From contig DJUV01000340.1 in NCBI GenBank assembly GCA_002440625.1, positions 1 to 38,969 of the forward strand: DNA of 38,969 bases, written 5' to 3'. The first letter of the stretch is position 1, and the number at the start of each line of letters is the position of its first letter. Positions 1-7,493 of the stretch are shown here, one piece after another. The notes under the pieces are model-generated. The model searched no databases. It saw only the letters and a program-made list of their open reading frames with translations, and was not told the DNA's origin. A program made the translations under genes and the position numbers. This DNA is from Rhodobacteraceae bacterium UBA6273. GTDB taxonomy: Bacteria; Pseudomonadota; Alphaproteobacteria; Rhodobacterales; Rhodobacteraceae.

Positions 1-1223
1 GGACCGGCACGATGAACCTGACCGAACCGCAGGCCGGCTCGGACGTGGGCGCGCTGACAACGCGGGCGGTGGCCAACGGCGACGGCACCTATGCCATCAC
101 CGGGCAGAAGATCTTCATCACCTGGGGCGATTCCGATGTGGTGGAAAACATCTCCCACCTCGTCCTTGCGCGGCTGCCGGGGGCGGCGGCCGGGACGAAG
201 GGCATCAGCCTTTTCATCGTGCCGAAGTACCTGCCGGATGCCAATGGCAAGCCCGGCAAGGCCAACAGCCTGAAGGTCGTCAGCCTTGAACACAAGCTCG
301 GCATCCACGGCTCTCCGACCTGCGTGATGTCCTATGAGGGTGCGACCGGCTGGCTCGTCGGGGAAGAGAACAAGGGCATGGCGGCGATGTTCACCATGAT
401 GAACAACGCGCGCCTTGGCGTCGGGATGCAGGGCGTGGGCGTGGCCGAGGCCGCCTGCCAGAAGGCCGTCGAATACGCGCAGGAGCGCAACCAGATGGGC
501 GTGATCGCCAACCACCCGGACGTGCGCCGGATGCTCGCCACCATGCGGGCCGAGGTCTTTGCCGCCCGCGCCATCGGCCTTGCCTGCGCCGTGGCGACCG
601 ACATGCACACGGCGACCGGGGCAGACGACTGGGCGGCACGCGCGGCGTTCCTGACCCCCATCGCCAAGGCCTATGGCACCGATGTCGGCTGCATGGTCAG
701 CGAGACCGCGGTGCAGGTTCATGGCGGCATGGGCTATATCGAGGAAACCGGCGTGGCGCAGTACTACCGCGACGTGCGGATCACGCCGATCTACGAAGGC
801 ACCAACGGCATTCAGGCGATGGACCTTGTTGGCCGCAAGATGATGGACGGCGGCGAGATGGCCTATCGTGTCCTTGAGGAGATCGAGGATGACGCCGAGG
901 CGGCGCGGGCCGTGCTGCCCGAACTGGCCGGCGATGTCTGGTCGGCGGCGGAGACGCTGCGCGAGGCCACCGAATGGATGGTCGCGCAGGACATGGCCGA
1001 ACGCTTCGCCGGGGCAGCGCCCTTCTTGCGCGCCTTCGCTCGCGTCCTTGGTGCGCATTACCACCTGCGTGCGGCAGTGGCCGAGGGCGGCGAAGGCCCG
1101 AGAAGCAAACTGGCGCGGGTCTATATCCGCCGCCTCCTGCCCATGTACGCCGCCCATCTCGCCGAGGCGCGGGACGGCAGCGACGGCGTCATGTCGCTCT
1201 CGCCCGACGATCTGGCGTCATGA
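1..1223 (+). CDS. Acyl-CoA dehydrogenase, C-terminal part (5' end outside window)
   Basis: FAD enzyme that introduces a trans-2 double bond into an acyl-CoA and passes electrons to ETF. The frame is open from base 3, so the gene begins upstream and about 406 residues are visible. The first residues (TGTMNLTEPQAGSDVG) are the acyl-CoA dehydrogenase middle-domain signature. The sequence RITPIYEGTNGIQ holds the glutamate that serves as catalytic base in the family. An extra C-terminal helical segment after it resembles the Acyl-CoA_dh_C extension of the roughly 590-residue branch that includes DmdC (3-methylmercaptopropionyl-CoA dehydrogenase). I cannot assign the substrate. The stop overlaps the next start as ATGA, so the two genes are translationally coupled. 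Confidence 0.92.
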   Translation, partial: TGTMNLTEPQAGSDVGALTTRAVANGDGTYAITGQKIFITWGDSDVVENISHLVLARLPGAAAGTKGISLFIVPKYLPDANGKPGKANSLKVVSLEHKLGIHGSPTCVMSYEGATGWLVGEENKGMAAMFTMMNNARLGVGMQGVGVAEAACQKAVEYAQERNQMGVIANHPDVRRMLATMRAEVFAARAIGLACAVATDMHTATGADDWAARAAFLTPIAKAYGTDVGCMVSETAVQVHGGMGYIEETGVAQYYRDVRITPIYEGTNGIQAMDLVGRKMMDGGEMAYRVLEEIEDDAEAARAVLPELAGDVWSAAETLREATEWMVAQDMAERFAGAAPFLRAFARVLGAHYHLRAAVAEGGEGPRSKLARVYIRRLLPMYAAHLAEARDGSDGVMSLSPDDLAS

Positions 1224-2284
1224 TGGACGGGCGCGGCGATCCTGGCCGGGATGGCATCCGCTATCCCTGGGCTGACGCGCCGCAAGGCGCCGAGGCGGTC
1301 GAGATTGTCGAGGGCATCCTCTGGCTGCGCCTGCCGCTGCCGATGGCGCTTGACCATGTGAACGTCTACGCGCTCGACGATGGCGACGGCTGGACGGTGA
1401 TCGACACCGGCTTTGACAGCAGCCGCACCCGCGCCACATGGGACGCGATCATCGCCGGGCCGCTGGGCGGCAGGCCGGTTAGGCGCGTTGTCGTCACCCA
1501 TTACCACCCCGACCATGTCGGCCTTGCCGGCTGGTTCCAGGCCCGGGGTGCAGAGCTTGTCACCACGCGGACAAGCTGGATTCTGGCGCGGATGCTGATC
1601 CTTGACGTGCAATCGCTGCCAGTGCCCGAAACCATCGACTTCTGGCGCGGCGCCGGCATGGAGCCTGGCCTTCTTGCCCGGCGCGCCACTGAGCGGCCCT
1701 TCAACTTCGCCGATGTCGTGGCGCCCTTGCCGCTTGGCTACAGCCGCATCGCCGAGGGTGACACGATCCGCATCGGCGGGCGCGACTGGCTTGTGCGCAC
1801 AGGCGACGGCCACGCCCCCGAGCACGCGACCTTCTGGGAAGCGGGCGGCGACCTCATCATCGGCGGCGACCAGCTTTTGCCCTCGATCTCGGCCAATCTC
1901 GGCGTCTATGCCTCCGAACCCGAGGCCGATCCGATCGCCGAGTGGATTGCGAGTTGCCGGCGCTTTGCCATCCATGCGCGCGACGATCAGCTTGTCCTGC
2001 CCGGCCACAAGCTGCCGTTCACCGGCCTGCCGCTCAGGCTCGACCAGATGATCGACAACCATGTCGGCGCGCTCGCCCGGCTGACGGACCTGCTGGCTGA
2101 GCCGAAAGTCGCCACCGAATGCTTCGACACGCTCTTCAAGCGGCCGGTGGGCGAGGCGGAATACGGCTTTGCGCTGGTTGAAGCGGTGGCGCATCTCAAC
2201 CATCTATGGAAGACAGGCAAGGTCGCGCGCGAGCGGCGGGAGGATGGAGCCTGGCTGTGGCAGAGAAAGACCCCAACGACCTGA
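1220..2284 (+). CDS. MBL-fold metallo-hydrolase
   Basis: A 354-residue metallo-beta-lactamase-fold hydrolase. The zinc motif HYHPDH is at residues 94-99, after the strand VIDTGFD; a GGDQLL stretch and PGHKLPF near residues 215-260 supply the later metal ligands typical of the fold. The C-terminal 80 residues look like the helical tail found in MBL proteins next to acyl-CoA dehydrogenases. The ATG at 1220 overlaps the upstream stop by four bases (a second ATG lies at 1223), which fits coupled expression. Association with an acyl-CoA dehydrogenase suggests thioester or lactone hydrolysis, but the substrate is unknown. Confidence 0.88.
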   Translation: MMDGRGDPGRDGIRYPWADAPQGAEAVEIVEGILWLRLPLPMALDHVNVYALDDGDGWTVIDTGFDSSRTRATWDAIIAGPLGGRPVRRVVVTHYHPDHVGLAGWFQARGAELVTTRTSWILARMLILDVQSLPVPETIDFWRGAGMEPGLLARRATERPFNFADVVAPLPLGYSRIAEGDTIRIGGRDWLVRTGDGHAPEHATFWEAGGDLIIGGDQLLPSISANLGVYASEPEADPIAEWIASCRRFAIHARDDQLVLPGHKLPFTGLPLRLDQMIDNHVGALARLTDLLAEPKVATECFDTLFKRPVGEAEYGFALVEAVAHLNHLWKTGKVARERREDGAWLWQRKTPTT

Positions 2285-2733
2285 TCCACACCTCGGTCGA
2301 GGTGCACGAAGCCTCGGCCATGCCCAGCGCGCGGGTCGCGCATGCGGGCAAGGACTCGCCGGTCACGGCGGAGCTTGGGCCGATGCCGGAAAGCATGGCC
2401 GCGCAGCCCTACAGCGAGAAGAGCCCGGCGCAATGGGCCTTCGAACGGCTGATCCTTTACATCCGCAACTTCGAAAGCCAGCTCGACAATCAGCACGAGG
2501 TGGCGATGGGCTTCACCGGCGGCGATGCAGGCGTCCTCAGGATCGAGGGGATCGGCTATTACGACCCCGATATCCTGACCTTCTACGGCAGCGACGAGGA
2601 GGGGACGCGCACCCAGCTCATCAAGCATGTGAGCCAACTCAACGTGATGCTCCGCGCGATGCCGAAACCCGAAGAGGCTGATGAGCCGCGACGCATCGGC
2701 TTCCGCCTTGCCGCCGATCTCGACCGTAAGTGA
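2257..2733 (+). CDS. Conserved hypothetical protein, DUF6173-like
   Basis: A 158-residue soluble protein with no signal peptide or membrane segment. I chose the GTG at 2257 because purine-rich GGGAGGA and GGAG sequences lie 8-15 bases before it; the only earlier in-frame start, at 2206, lies deeper inside the MBL gene. The start is within the last 28 bases of the upstream gene, so it is probably the third cistron of that operon. The central part (PAQWAFERLILYIRNFE, then a glycine-rich turn and IEGIGYYDPDILTFYG) looks like a compact alpha/beta domain. I recall this as the DUF6173 type seen in Rhodobacterales, but that is from memory. No function is assigned. Confidence 0.75.
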   Translation: MAEKDPNDLIHTSVEVHEASAMPSARVAHAGKDSPVTAELGPMPESMAAQPYSEKSPAQWAFERLILYIRNFESQLDNQHEVAMGFTGGDAGVLRIEGIGYYDPDILTFYGSDEEGTRTQLIKHVSQLNVMLRAMPKPEEADEPRRIGFRLAADLDRK

Positions 2734-2814
2734 ACGGCCTTTGTCGCAGCGGGCCGTGACAGGGCCGATTGAATCGGCTATGCGGATTCCAACAGGTTTT
2801 CTGAGGAGCAGAAC

Positions 2815-2949
2815 ATGGCCGACCATATCCCCGGCAAGATGGACATCCGCGACCACGAAAAGACCTTCGACGGGTTCATCAAGGTCACGACCTGGGCCGC
2901 GGTCGCCTGCATCGTTGTTCTGATCTTCCTTGCTTTGGCCGGCGCCTGA
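2815..2949 (+). CDS. aa3-type cytochrome c oxidase subunit IV
   Basis: A 44-residue protein, MADHIPGKMDIRDHEKTFDG followed by a single membrane helix (residues 24-42). The charged MDIRDHEKTF segment before one C-terminal helix is the pattern of the bacterial aa3 oxidase subunit IV family, a small accessory subunit of the terminal oxidase in the cytoplasmic membrane. GAGGAG at 2803-2808 is a good ribosome binding site seven bases before the ATG. The subunit is usually encoded away from the main oxidase genes, as here. The gene stands alone between a hypothetical gene and a lipoprotein gene. Confidence 0.88.
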   Translation: MADHIPGKMDIRDHEKTFDGFIKVTTWAAVACIVVLIFLALAGA

Positions 2950-2971
2950 GCGAAGCCCCGGAAAAGCCGAT

Positions 2972-3586
2972 ATGATGTTCCGCAGGGCTTTACTCTGCCT
3001 TCTCTTCCCGCTCTTTCTGGCCGCATGCGGTGCGGACAAAGTCTGGGCACCCGATGAGGATGTGGCGCGCGCGCGCTATGTCTCGGGTGAGACGCCGTCG
3101 CTCACGCTTTACACCGTCATCAACAAGCGCAGCGGCAGCGGCGGCCACACCGCGCTGATGATCGACGCCAGCCAAAGGGTGCTGTTCGACCCCGCCGGGA
3201 CGTTCAGCTATCCGAGCGTGCCGGTGCGCAATGACGTGCACTACGGCATTACCGAGCAGATGCGCAGGCTCTACATCGACTACCACGCGCGCGAGACCTA
3301 CGACGTGCTCGAACAGAAGATTTCTGTCAGCCCGGCCGTGGCCGAAGCGGCGCTGCGGCGGGCGCAGGAATATGGCGCCGTGAACAAGGCCTTCTGCGGG
3401 AATTCGACCAGCGCTATCCTGCGCGGCCTGCCAGGGTTCGAGAGCATGCCGCGGACGTTCTTCCCGATGAAGATCAGCCGGGTCTTCGGCGAAATTCCGG
3501 GCGTGCAGACGCGGCTATACAAGGATGGTGATCCCGACATCTATACCGGCATAACCATGGTCAGGGGCAAGACGGCGGAACCCTGA
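2972..3586 (+). CDS. Lipoprotein, possible papain-fold/NlpC-like domain
   Basis: A 204-residue protein with a type II signal peptide: MMFRRALLCLLFPLFLAAC, lipobox LAAC with the lipidated Cys19. No Asp at +2, so outer-membrane sorting is possible. The mature part has a conserved-looking SGGHTALMI (His59) and, about 80 residues later, NKAFCGNSTSAIL (Cys142). A His before a Cys is the order of circularly permuted NlpC/P60-like enzymes, so a cysteine-hydrolase fold is a reasonable guess but not shown. Alternative starts are two consecutive ATGs at 2972 and 2975. The gene begins 22 bases after oxidase subunit IV. Confidence 0.8.
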   Translation: MMFRRALLCLLFPLFLAACGADKVWAPDEDVARARYVSGETPSLTLYTVINKRSGSGGHTALMIDASQRVLFDPAGTFSYPSVPVRNDVHYGITEQMRRLYIDYHARETYDVLEQKISVSPAVAEAALRRAQEYGAVNKAFCGNSTSAILRGLPGFESMPRTFFPMKISRVFGEIPGVQTRLYKDGDPDIYTGITMVRGKTAEP

Positions 3587-3604
3587 TTTGCGCCGCGTCG
3601 CGCA

Positions 3605-4468
3605 TCAGCCCAGCTTGGCGTGAACCTCGTCGAGGTCGACCTCGGATAGCGGCATCTTGTTTGCCGGATTGTGGAAATCGTAGCGGAATAGCTGGAAATC
3701 GCGGTGGTAGATTTCCCACATCAGGTGCATCGACAGGTCGTCGAAATAGTCCTCGACCGGATGGGCGCGCTTCGGTCCGTGGCCTTCGCTTTCGTTGAAG
3801 CGCGGGATCGCCTTCAAGTCGATCGGATGCGCGGTCGTCACGGTGTCTAGTACCGTCTGCATCCCTTCGTCGAAGCGTTCGGTGAAGAAGATGCGGTCAT
3901 AGCGCCCGCCGTTGACGATGAAGGTCGAGATATGGCCGGCCATGGCGGACCAGTGGATGTCAGGCTCCATCGGCTTCTTCCAGCGGATGGTGTCGCGGGC
4001 AAAAAGCAGGAAGCGCCGGAAGCTCCTGATCTGGTCGAAGGCGAAATCGTTGTCGGGACTGCCCACCTCGATCCCGTATTTCTGGATCAGCATCGGCACG
4101 AGGTTGCCGCGATAGCGCTGGCCGTTGCGCTGGACGCCGGCGATCTTGTCGAAGAAGGACGAGAGAATGCGGGTATAGGGGTTGCGGACACAGGTGAACG
4201 TCGGCGCCTTGTGCGCCTTGACCGCCGCCTCGATCAGCGGCTGGCTTTGTTCCTGCGCCCATTTGTGCAGGCCGGTGGTCGCGTCATGGATGTCGCCATC
4301 GAAAAAGCGGCCATGATCGGAAAAATACATGATCTGGCCAATGGTCGAGCAGGCGCATTTCGGCACCACGCGGTAGACCATGCTTTCGCTTTCCGTCATC
4401 CAGGTTCCGGGGAAACCCATGCAAAACTCATCCCTGAAAGGCCGCGCGCAATCGAACCCGTTGCGCAT
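3605..4468 (-). CDS. Sulfotransferase family 2 protein
   Basis: A 287-residue PAPS-dependent sulfotransferase of the carbohydrate type. The 5'-phosphosulfate loop is VVPKCACST (residues 34-42) and the 3'-phosphate site is VRNPYTRILSSFFDK (94-108). Both motifs are characteristic of Golgi-type and bacterial family 2 sulfotransferases. There is no signal peptide, so it probably acts in the cytoplasm on a nucleotide- or lipid-linked acceptor before export. It is transcribed away from the GT14 glycosyltransferase across a 107-base AT-richer spacer, so the two may share control and act on one glycan. The acceptor is unknown. Confidence 0.85.
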   Translation of the reverse strand: MRNGFDCARPFRDEFCMGFPGTWMTESESMVYRVVPKCACSTIGQIMYFSDHGRFFDGDIHDATTGLHKWAQEQSQPLIEAAVKAHKAPTFTCVRNPYTRILSSFFDKIAGVQRNGQRYRGNLVPMLIQKYGIEVGSPDNDFAFDQIRSFRRFLLFARDTIRWKKPMEPDIHWSAMAGHISTFIVNGGRYDRIFFTERFDEGMQTVLDTVTTAHPIDLKAIPRFNESEGHGPKRAHPVEDYFDDLSMHLMWEIYHRDFQLFRYDFHNPANKMPLSEVDLDEVHAKLG

Positions 4469-4575
4469 TACTCAACAATTGCGGCGTAAAGAGCAAAGAA
4501 ACTCTGTCATTTCAACGGCGCTTCCAGCTATCTGACAGAAATAACCGCTGAAAGCGACGGTTTCAGGTTCAGTGA
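4469..4575. promoter_or_regulatory. Divergent promoter region, sulfotransferase / glycosyltransferase
   Basis: This 107-base spacer between two outward-facing genes must hold both promoters. It is visibly less GC-rich than its surroundings. It contains an interrupted inverted repeat, CTGTCA at 4504-4509 and TGACAG at 4533-4538, a possible regulator site. I see no convincing -35/-10 pair. Confidence 0.45.
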
Positions 4576-6153
4576 ATGGCAAAGATCGCCTTCATCTTGC
4601 TCTGCCACAAGGACCCGGAGGGGATCATCGCCCAGGCCAGCCGCCTGACGGCGGCGGGTGACTGCATCGCCATTCACTTCGACGCCCGCGCCCGGCAGGC
4701 CGATTATGCCAGGATCCGCGCAGCCCTTGCGGACAATCCCGGCGTGACCTTCGCGCGGCGAAGGGTCAAATGCGGCTGGGGCGAATGGAGCCTTGTCGCC
4801 GCGACCCTCCGCGCCGTCGAGGCGGCGGTAGAGGCTTTCCCCTCGGCCACGCATTTCTACATGCTCTCCGGCGATTGCATGCCGATCAAGACGGCGGAAT
4901 ATGTCCACGATTTCCTTGACGCCGAGGATGCGGACTATATCGAAAGCTTCGATTTCTTCCGTTCCGACTGGATCAAGACCGGGATGCGCGAGGACCGGCT
5001 GATCTACCGCCACTTCTTCAACGAACGGCAACAGAAGAAGCTCTTCTACGCCGCCTACGACCTTCAGAAGCGCTTCGGCTTCAAGCGCGACACCCCGGCG
5101 GATCTCAGGATCATGATCGGCAGCCAGTGGTGGTGCCTGAGGCGGCGGACGGTGGAATGGATTCTCGACCTGATCGCCAAGCGGCGTGAGATCGTGCGCT
5201 TCTTCCGCACCACCTGGATTCCTGATGAGACCTTTTTCCAGACGCTGGTGCGCCATGTCGTGCCGGACAAGGAAATCCGCTGCCGCACGCTGACCTTCCT
5301 GATGTTCACCGACTACGGGATGCCGGTGACCTTCTACAACGATCACTATGACCTTCTGATCGGCCAGGACGCGCTCTTTGCCCGCAAGATCAGCGCCGAG
5401 GCGACGAACCTCAAGGCGCGGCTCGGCGACCTTTATGCGGCGAGCGGCGTCAGCTTCCGGGTGTCGGACGAGGGCCGCAATCTTTTCAACTTTCTGACCG
5501 GGCGCGGCCGGATCGGCCGCCGCTTCGCCCGCCGCTTCTGGGAGACGGAATCGACGCTTGGGCGCGGGCGCGAGCTTCTGGTCGTCATCTGCAAGAAATG
5601 GCACGTGGCCAAGCGGCTGGTGGCGCGGATGTCGGCGGATACCGGCATTCCGTCGATGGAGTACCTTTTCGACGAAGCCTCGTCCCCAGTGCCCGATCTC
5701 GGCGGCGTCCAGTCCTCGCTTGCCAAGCGCAACCGGCATCGCCGTGCGCTTCTGAGGATGCTCTATGACCGGCAGGGCGGTGACCGGCTCATCATCTGTC
5801 TTGATCCGGCGGGGGCGGAGGTCCTGAAGGATCTCGCCGCCGACCGGGCCACTGTGCGGATGCTTGAGGTCGAGTGCCACTTCAGCGACGACTACCTCGC
5901 CGGCCATGCGCGGCGGGTGGGTCTGGCGGGTGATCACACCCAGGAGGACACGATGGTGCGCCTGCTGCCAACGATCCGCCATGCCTTCCGCCACGAAAGC
6001 GACGTGATCCGCGACGCGAACTTCTCCCATCTCTACCTGATGCGCGAAAGCGCCGGTGCGGCGGAAAATGCCGTGCCTCTCGCGGCATTCTTGGGTATCG
6101 GTGAGGAAACGGCGCGCGGCATCGCGGCGATGGATCACCTATTCTCCGATTGA
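4576..6153 (+). CDS. GT14 (Core-2/I-branching type) glycosyltransferase with DUF5928-like C-terminus
   Basis: A 525-residue cytoplasmic protein. Residues 1-280 match the Core-2/I-branching beta-1,6-N-acetylglucosaminyltransferase fold: start MAKIAFILLCHKDP, LSGDCMPI at 97-104, GSQWWCL at 182-188 and PDETFFQT at 216-223, whose Glu218 aligns with the family's catalytic acid. The last 245 residues form a separate domain that I recognise as the DUF5928 type of Rhodobacterales. It contains VVICKKWHVAKRLV, which superficially resembles a degenerate nucleotide-binding loop. The divergent sulfotransferase suggests a shared surface-glycan pathway. Donor and acceptor cannot be read from the sequence. 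The next gene follows after seven bases. Confidence 0.85.
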   Translation: MAKIAFILLCHKDPEGIIAQASRLTAAGDCIAIHFDARARQADYARIRAALADNPGVTFARRRVKCGWGEWSLVAATLRAVEAAVEAFPSATHFYMLSGDCMPIKTAEYVHDFLDAEDADYIESFDFFRSDWIKTGMREDRLIYRHFFNERQQKKLFYAAYDLQKRFGFKRDTPADLRIMIGSQWWCLRRRTVEWILDLIAKRREIVRFFRTTWIPDETFFQTLVRHVVPDKEIRCRTLTFLMFTDYGMPVTFYNDHYDLLIGQDALFARKISAEATNLKARLGDLYAASGVSFRVSDEGRNLFNFLTGRGRIGRRFARRFWETESTLGRGRELLVVICKKWHVAKRLVARMSADTGIPSMEYLFDEASSPVPDLGGVQSSLAKRNRHRRALLRMLYDRQGGDRLIICLDPAGAEVLKDLAADRATVRMLEVECHFSDDYLAGHARRVGLAGDHTQEDTMVRLLPTIRHAFRHESDVIRDANFSHLYLMRESAGAAENAVPLAAFLGIGEETARGIAAMDHLFSD

Positions 6154-6160
6154 GGACGGC

Positions 6161-6544
6161 ATGGCCTACAGCTACGACGACACCAATGTCTTCGCCCGCA
6201 TCCTGCGTGGCGAGATCCCGAACAAGACGGTGAAGGAGACGGCGCATACGCTCGCCTTCCACGACATCGGCCCGCAGGCGCCGGTGCATGTGCTGGTGAT
6301 TCCGAAGGGCAAATACGTGAACTTCGATCACTTCGCCGCCGAAGGGTCCGAGGCCGAGATCGTCGATTTCATGCGCACCTCGGCCGAGGTCTGCAGGATG
6401 CTCGGGGTCGAGCCGGGGCAGGGCGGGGAAGGCTACCGAGCCATATCGAATGCCGGGACGCATGGCGTGCAGGAAGTGCCGCACTACCACCTTCACATCC
6501 TCGGCGGTCGCGTCCTTGGCCGGATGCTGCCGCGCGCCGATTGA
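6161..6544 (+). CDS. HIT family nucleotide-binding protein
   Basis: A 127-residue histidine triad protein of the HINT/PKCI branch, a purine nucleoside phosphoramidase or AMP-lysine hydrolase. The catalytic triad motif HYHLHILGG starts at residue 108 (His108, His110, His112), and the N-terminal FARILRGEIPNKTV is the family hallmark. Length is normal for the family. The start at 6161 lies directly after the glycosyltransferase stop with GAGGA in front, so it is probably in the same transcript. Its exact substrate is unknown. Confidence 0.92.
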   Translation: MAYSYDDTNVFARILRGEIPNKTVKETAHTLAFHDIGPQAPVHVLVIPKGKYVNFDHFAAEGSEAEIVDFMRTSAEVCRMLGVEPGQGGEGYRAISNAGTHGVQEVPHYHLHILGGRVLGRMLPRAD

Positions 6545-6640
6545 GCGGGGCGCTTGCCGGGCGCGCCCGCCACGCTATGATGCCCGCCGCGGCGCGGCAT
6601 TGGCCGGCGCCCCTGATGCTGATTCTGACGGAGCCTGACC

Positions 6641-6826
6641 ATGCCGATTGACGCGCCCGAGACCGAGGTTGTCACCCACTGGAAAGTGGCCTGTGACGGC
6701 GGCGAAGGCGCGCTGGGCCATCCGCGCGTCTGGCTGACGATCCCGGCCGACGCCGGCTTTGTCGAATGCGGCTATTGCGACAAGAAATACGTGATCGACC
6801 GCGAACACGCCCACGACGATCACTGA
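6641..6826 (+). CDS. Zinc-finger CHCC protein (NDUFS6-like)
   Basis: A 61-residue zinc-finger CHCC protein. The metal ligands are Cys18, His27, Cys43 and Cys46 in the arrangement C-X8-H-X15-C-X2-C ([21 protein letters not shown]). The family is homologous to the NDUFS6/13-kDa zinc-binding subunit of mitochondrial complex I, so a role in complex I assembly or stability is likely. It sits between the HIT and SMR genes, 96 bases after the former, and is not near nuo genes in this window. Confidence 0.9.
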   Translation: MPIDAPETEVVTHWKVACDGGEGALGHPRVWLTIPADAGFVECGYCDKKYVIDREHAHDDH

Positions 6827-6866
6827 GCAGCCTCCGGGCCGCGCCCTCAGACACACAAGTCATCCG

Positions 6867-7202
6867 ATGCTGCGCGCCTACGCATTCCTTCTGATTGCCA
6901 TCGTCGCCGAGGTCATCGCGACAACCGCTCTGGCGCGCTCGGACAGCTTTTCGCGGCTCTGGCCGAGCGTCGTGACGGTCACTGGCTACGCGGTGGCCTT
7001 CGCCTGCCTGTCGGTGCCGCTGCGCACGATGCCGACGGGCGTGGTCTATGCGATCTGGTCGGGCGTCGGCATCGTCCTGATCGCGCTGGTCGCCTACTTC
7101 TGGTCTAAGCAAACGCTCGACCCGCCCGCGATCACCGGGCTTGCCCTCATCATCGCCGGCGTGGCGGTCATCAACCTTTTCTCGAAATCGGTGGGCCACT
7201 GA
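6867..7202 (+). CDS. Small multidrug resistance (SMR) transporter
   Basis: A 111-residue protein with four predicted membrane helices, the usual SMR length. Glu15 in IAIVAEVIATT is the essential membrane carboxylate that binds substrate and protons. YAIWSGVGIVLIALVAYFW is the signature around helix 3 (EmrE W63 region). These proteins act as antiparallel dimers exporting cationic compounds or guanidinium. No guanidine riboswitch or paired SMR gene is visible, so a QacE/EmrE-like drug or compatible-solute exporter is the best reading. The stop is 11 bases from the convergent small gene. Confidence 0.92.
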   Translation: MLRAYAFLLIAIVAEVIATTALARSDSFSRLWPSVVTVTGYAVAFACLSVPLRTMPTGVVYAIWSGVGIVLIALVAYFWSKQTLDPPAITGLALIIAGVAVINLFSKSVGH

Positions 7203-7213
7203 CCCCTTGAGGG

Positions 7214-7372
7214 TCAGCCCTTCTTGGCCGCCGCTTCCTTCATTCGCTTCAGAAGCTCGGCCTTTGGCGGCTGCTTGCCGAAGGGGTTCTTGTCGCTGCC
7301 CTTGGCGTTGTGTTCAGCGTGGCGCGGGGTGTTCTTCCCCGATTTGGCGTTGCCCGATTTTGCGTAGTCCAT
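7214..7372 (-). CDS. Small basic conserved protein (52 aa)
   Basis: A 52-residue ORF on the minus strand, beginning MDYAKSGNAKSGKNTPRHAE and ending in a lysine-rich helix (PKAELLKRMKEAAAKKG). It is not recognised, but several points favour a real gene: GGAG lies eight bases before the ATG, codon use matches the genome, and it fills an otherwise empty gap between SMR and polA. It is very basic, low in hydrophobics and probably disordered in its first half. The composition suggests nucleic-acid or ribosome binding, but nothing specific supports this. Confidence 0.7.
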   Translation of the reverse strand: MDYAKSGNAKSGKNTPRHAEHNAKGSDKNPFGKQPPKAELLKRMKEAAAKKG

Positions 7373-7493
7373 GTCCTGCTCCAGCTTTGCTTTGCGACCA
7401 GTCTAAAGCCTTTGGCCGGGCGGGTACAGGCAGGGTGGAAGGCCCGGCCGGAACATGGCAATACTCTTTTCTGAACTTTGGGGGAGAGAGCGC

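Noticed and set aside
1121..2203. 360-codon minus-strand frame opposite the MBL gene
   Set aside because: The plus-strand frame has the HxHxDH motif and coupled start; the antisense translation has no domain.
4528..6138. 536-codon open frame on the minus strand opposite the glycosyltransferase
   Set aside because: It lies wholly opposite a gene with clear family motifs; such long antisense frames are expected at this GC content, and its translation has no recognisable domain.
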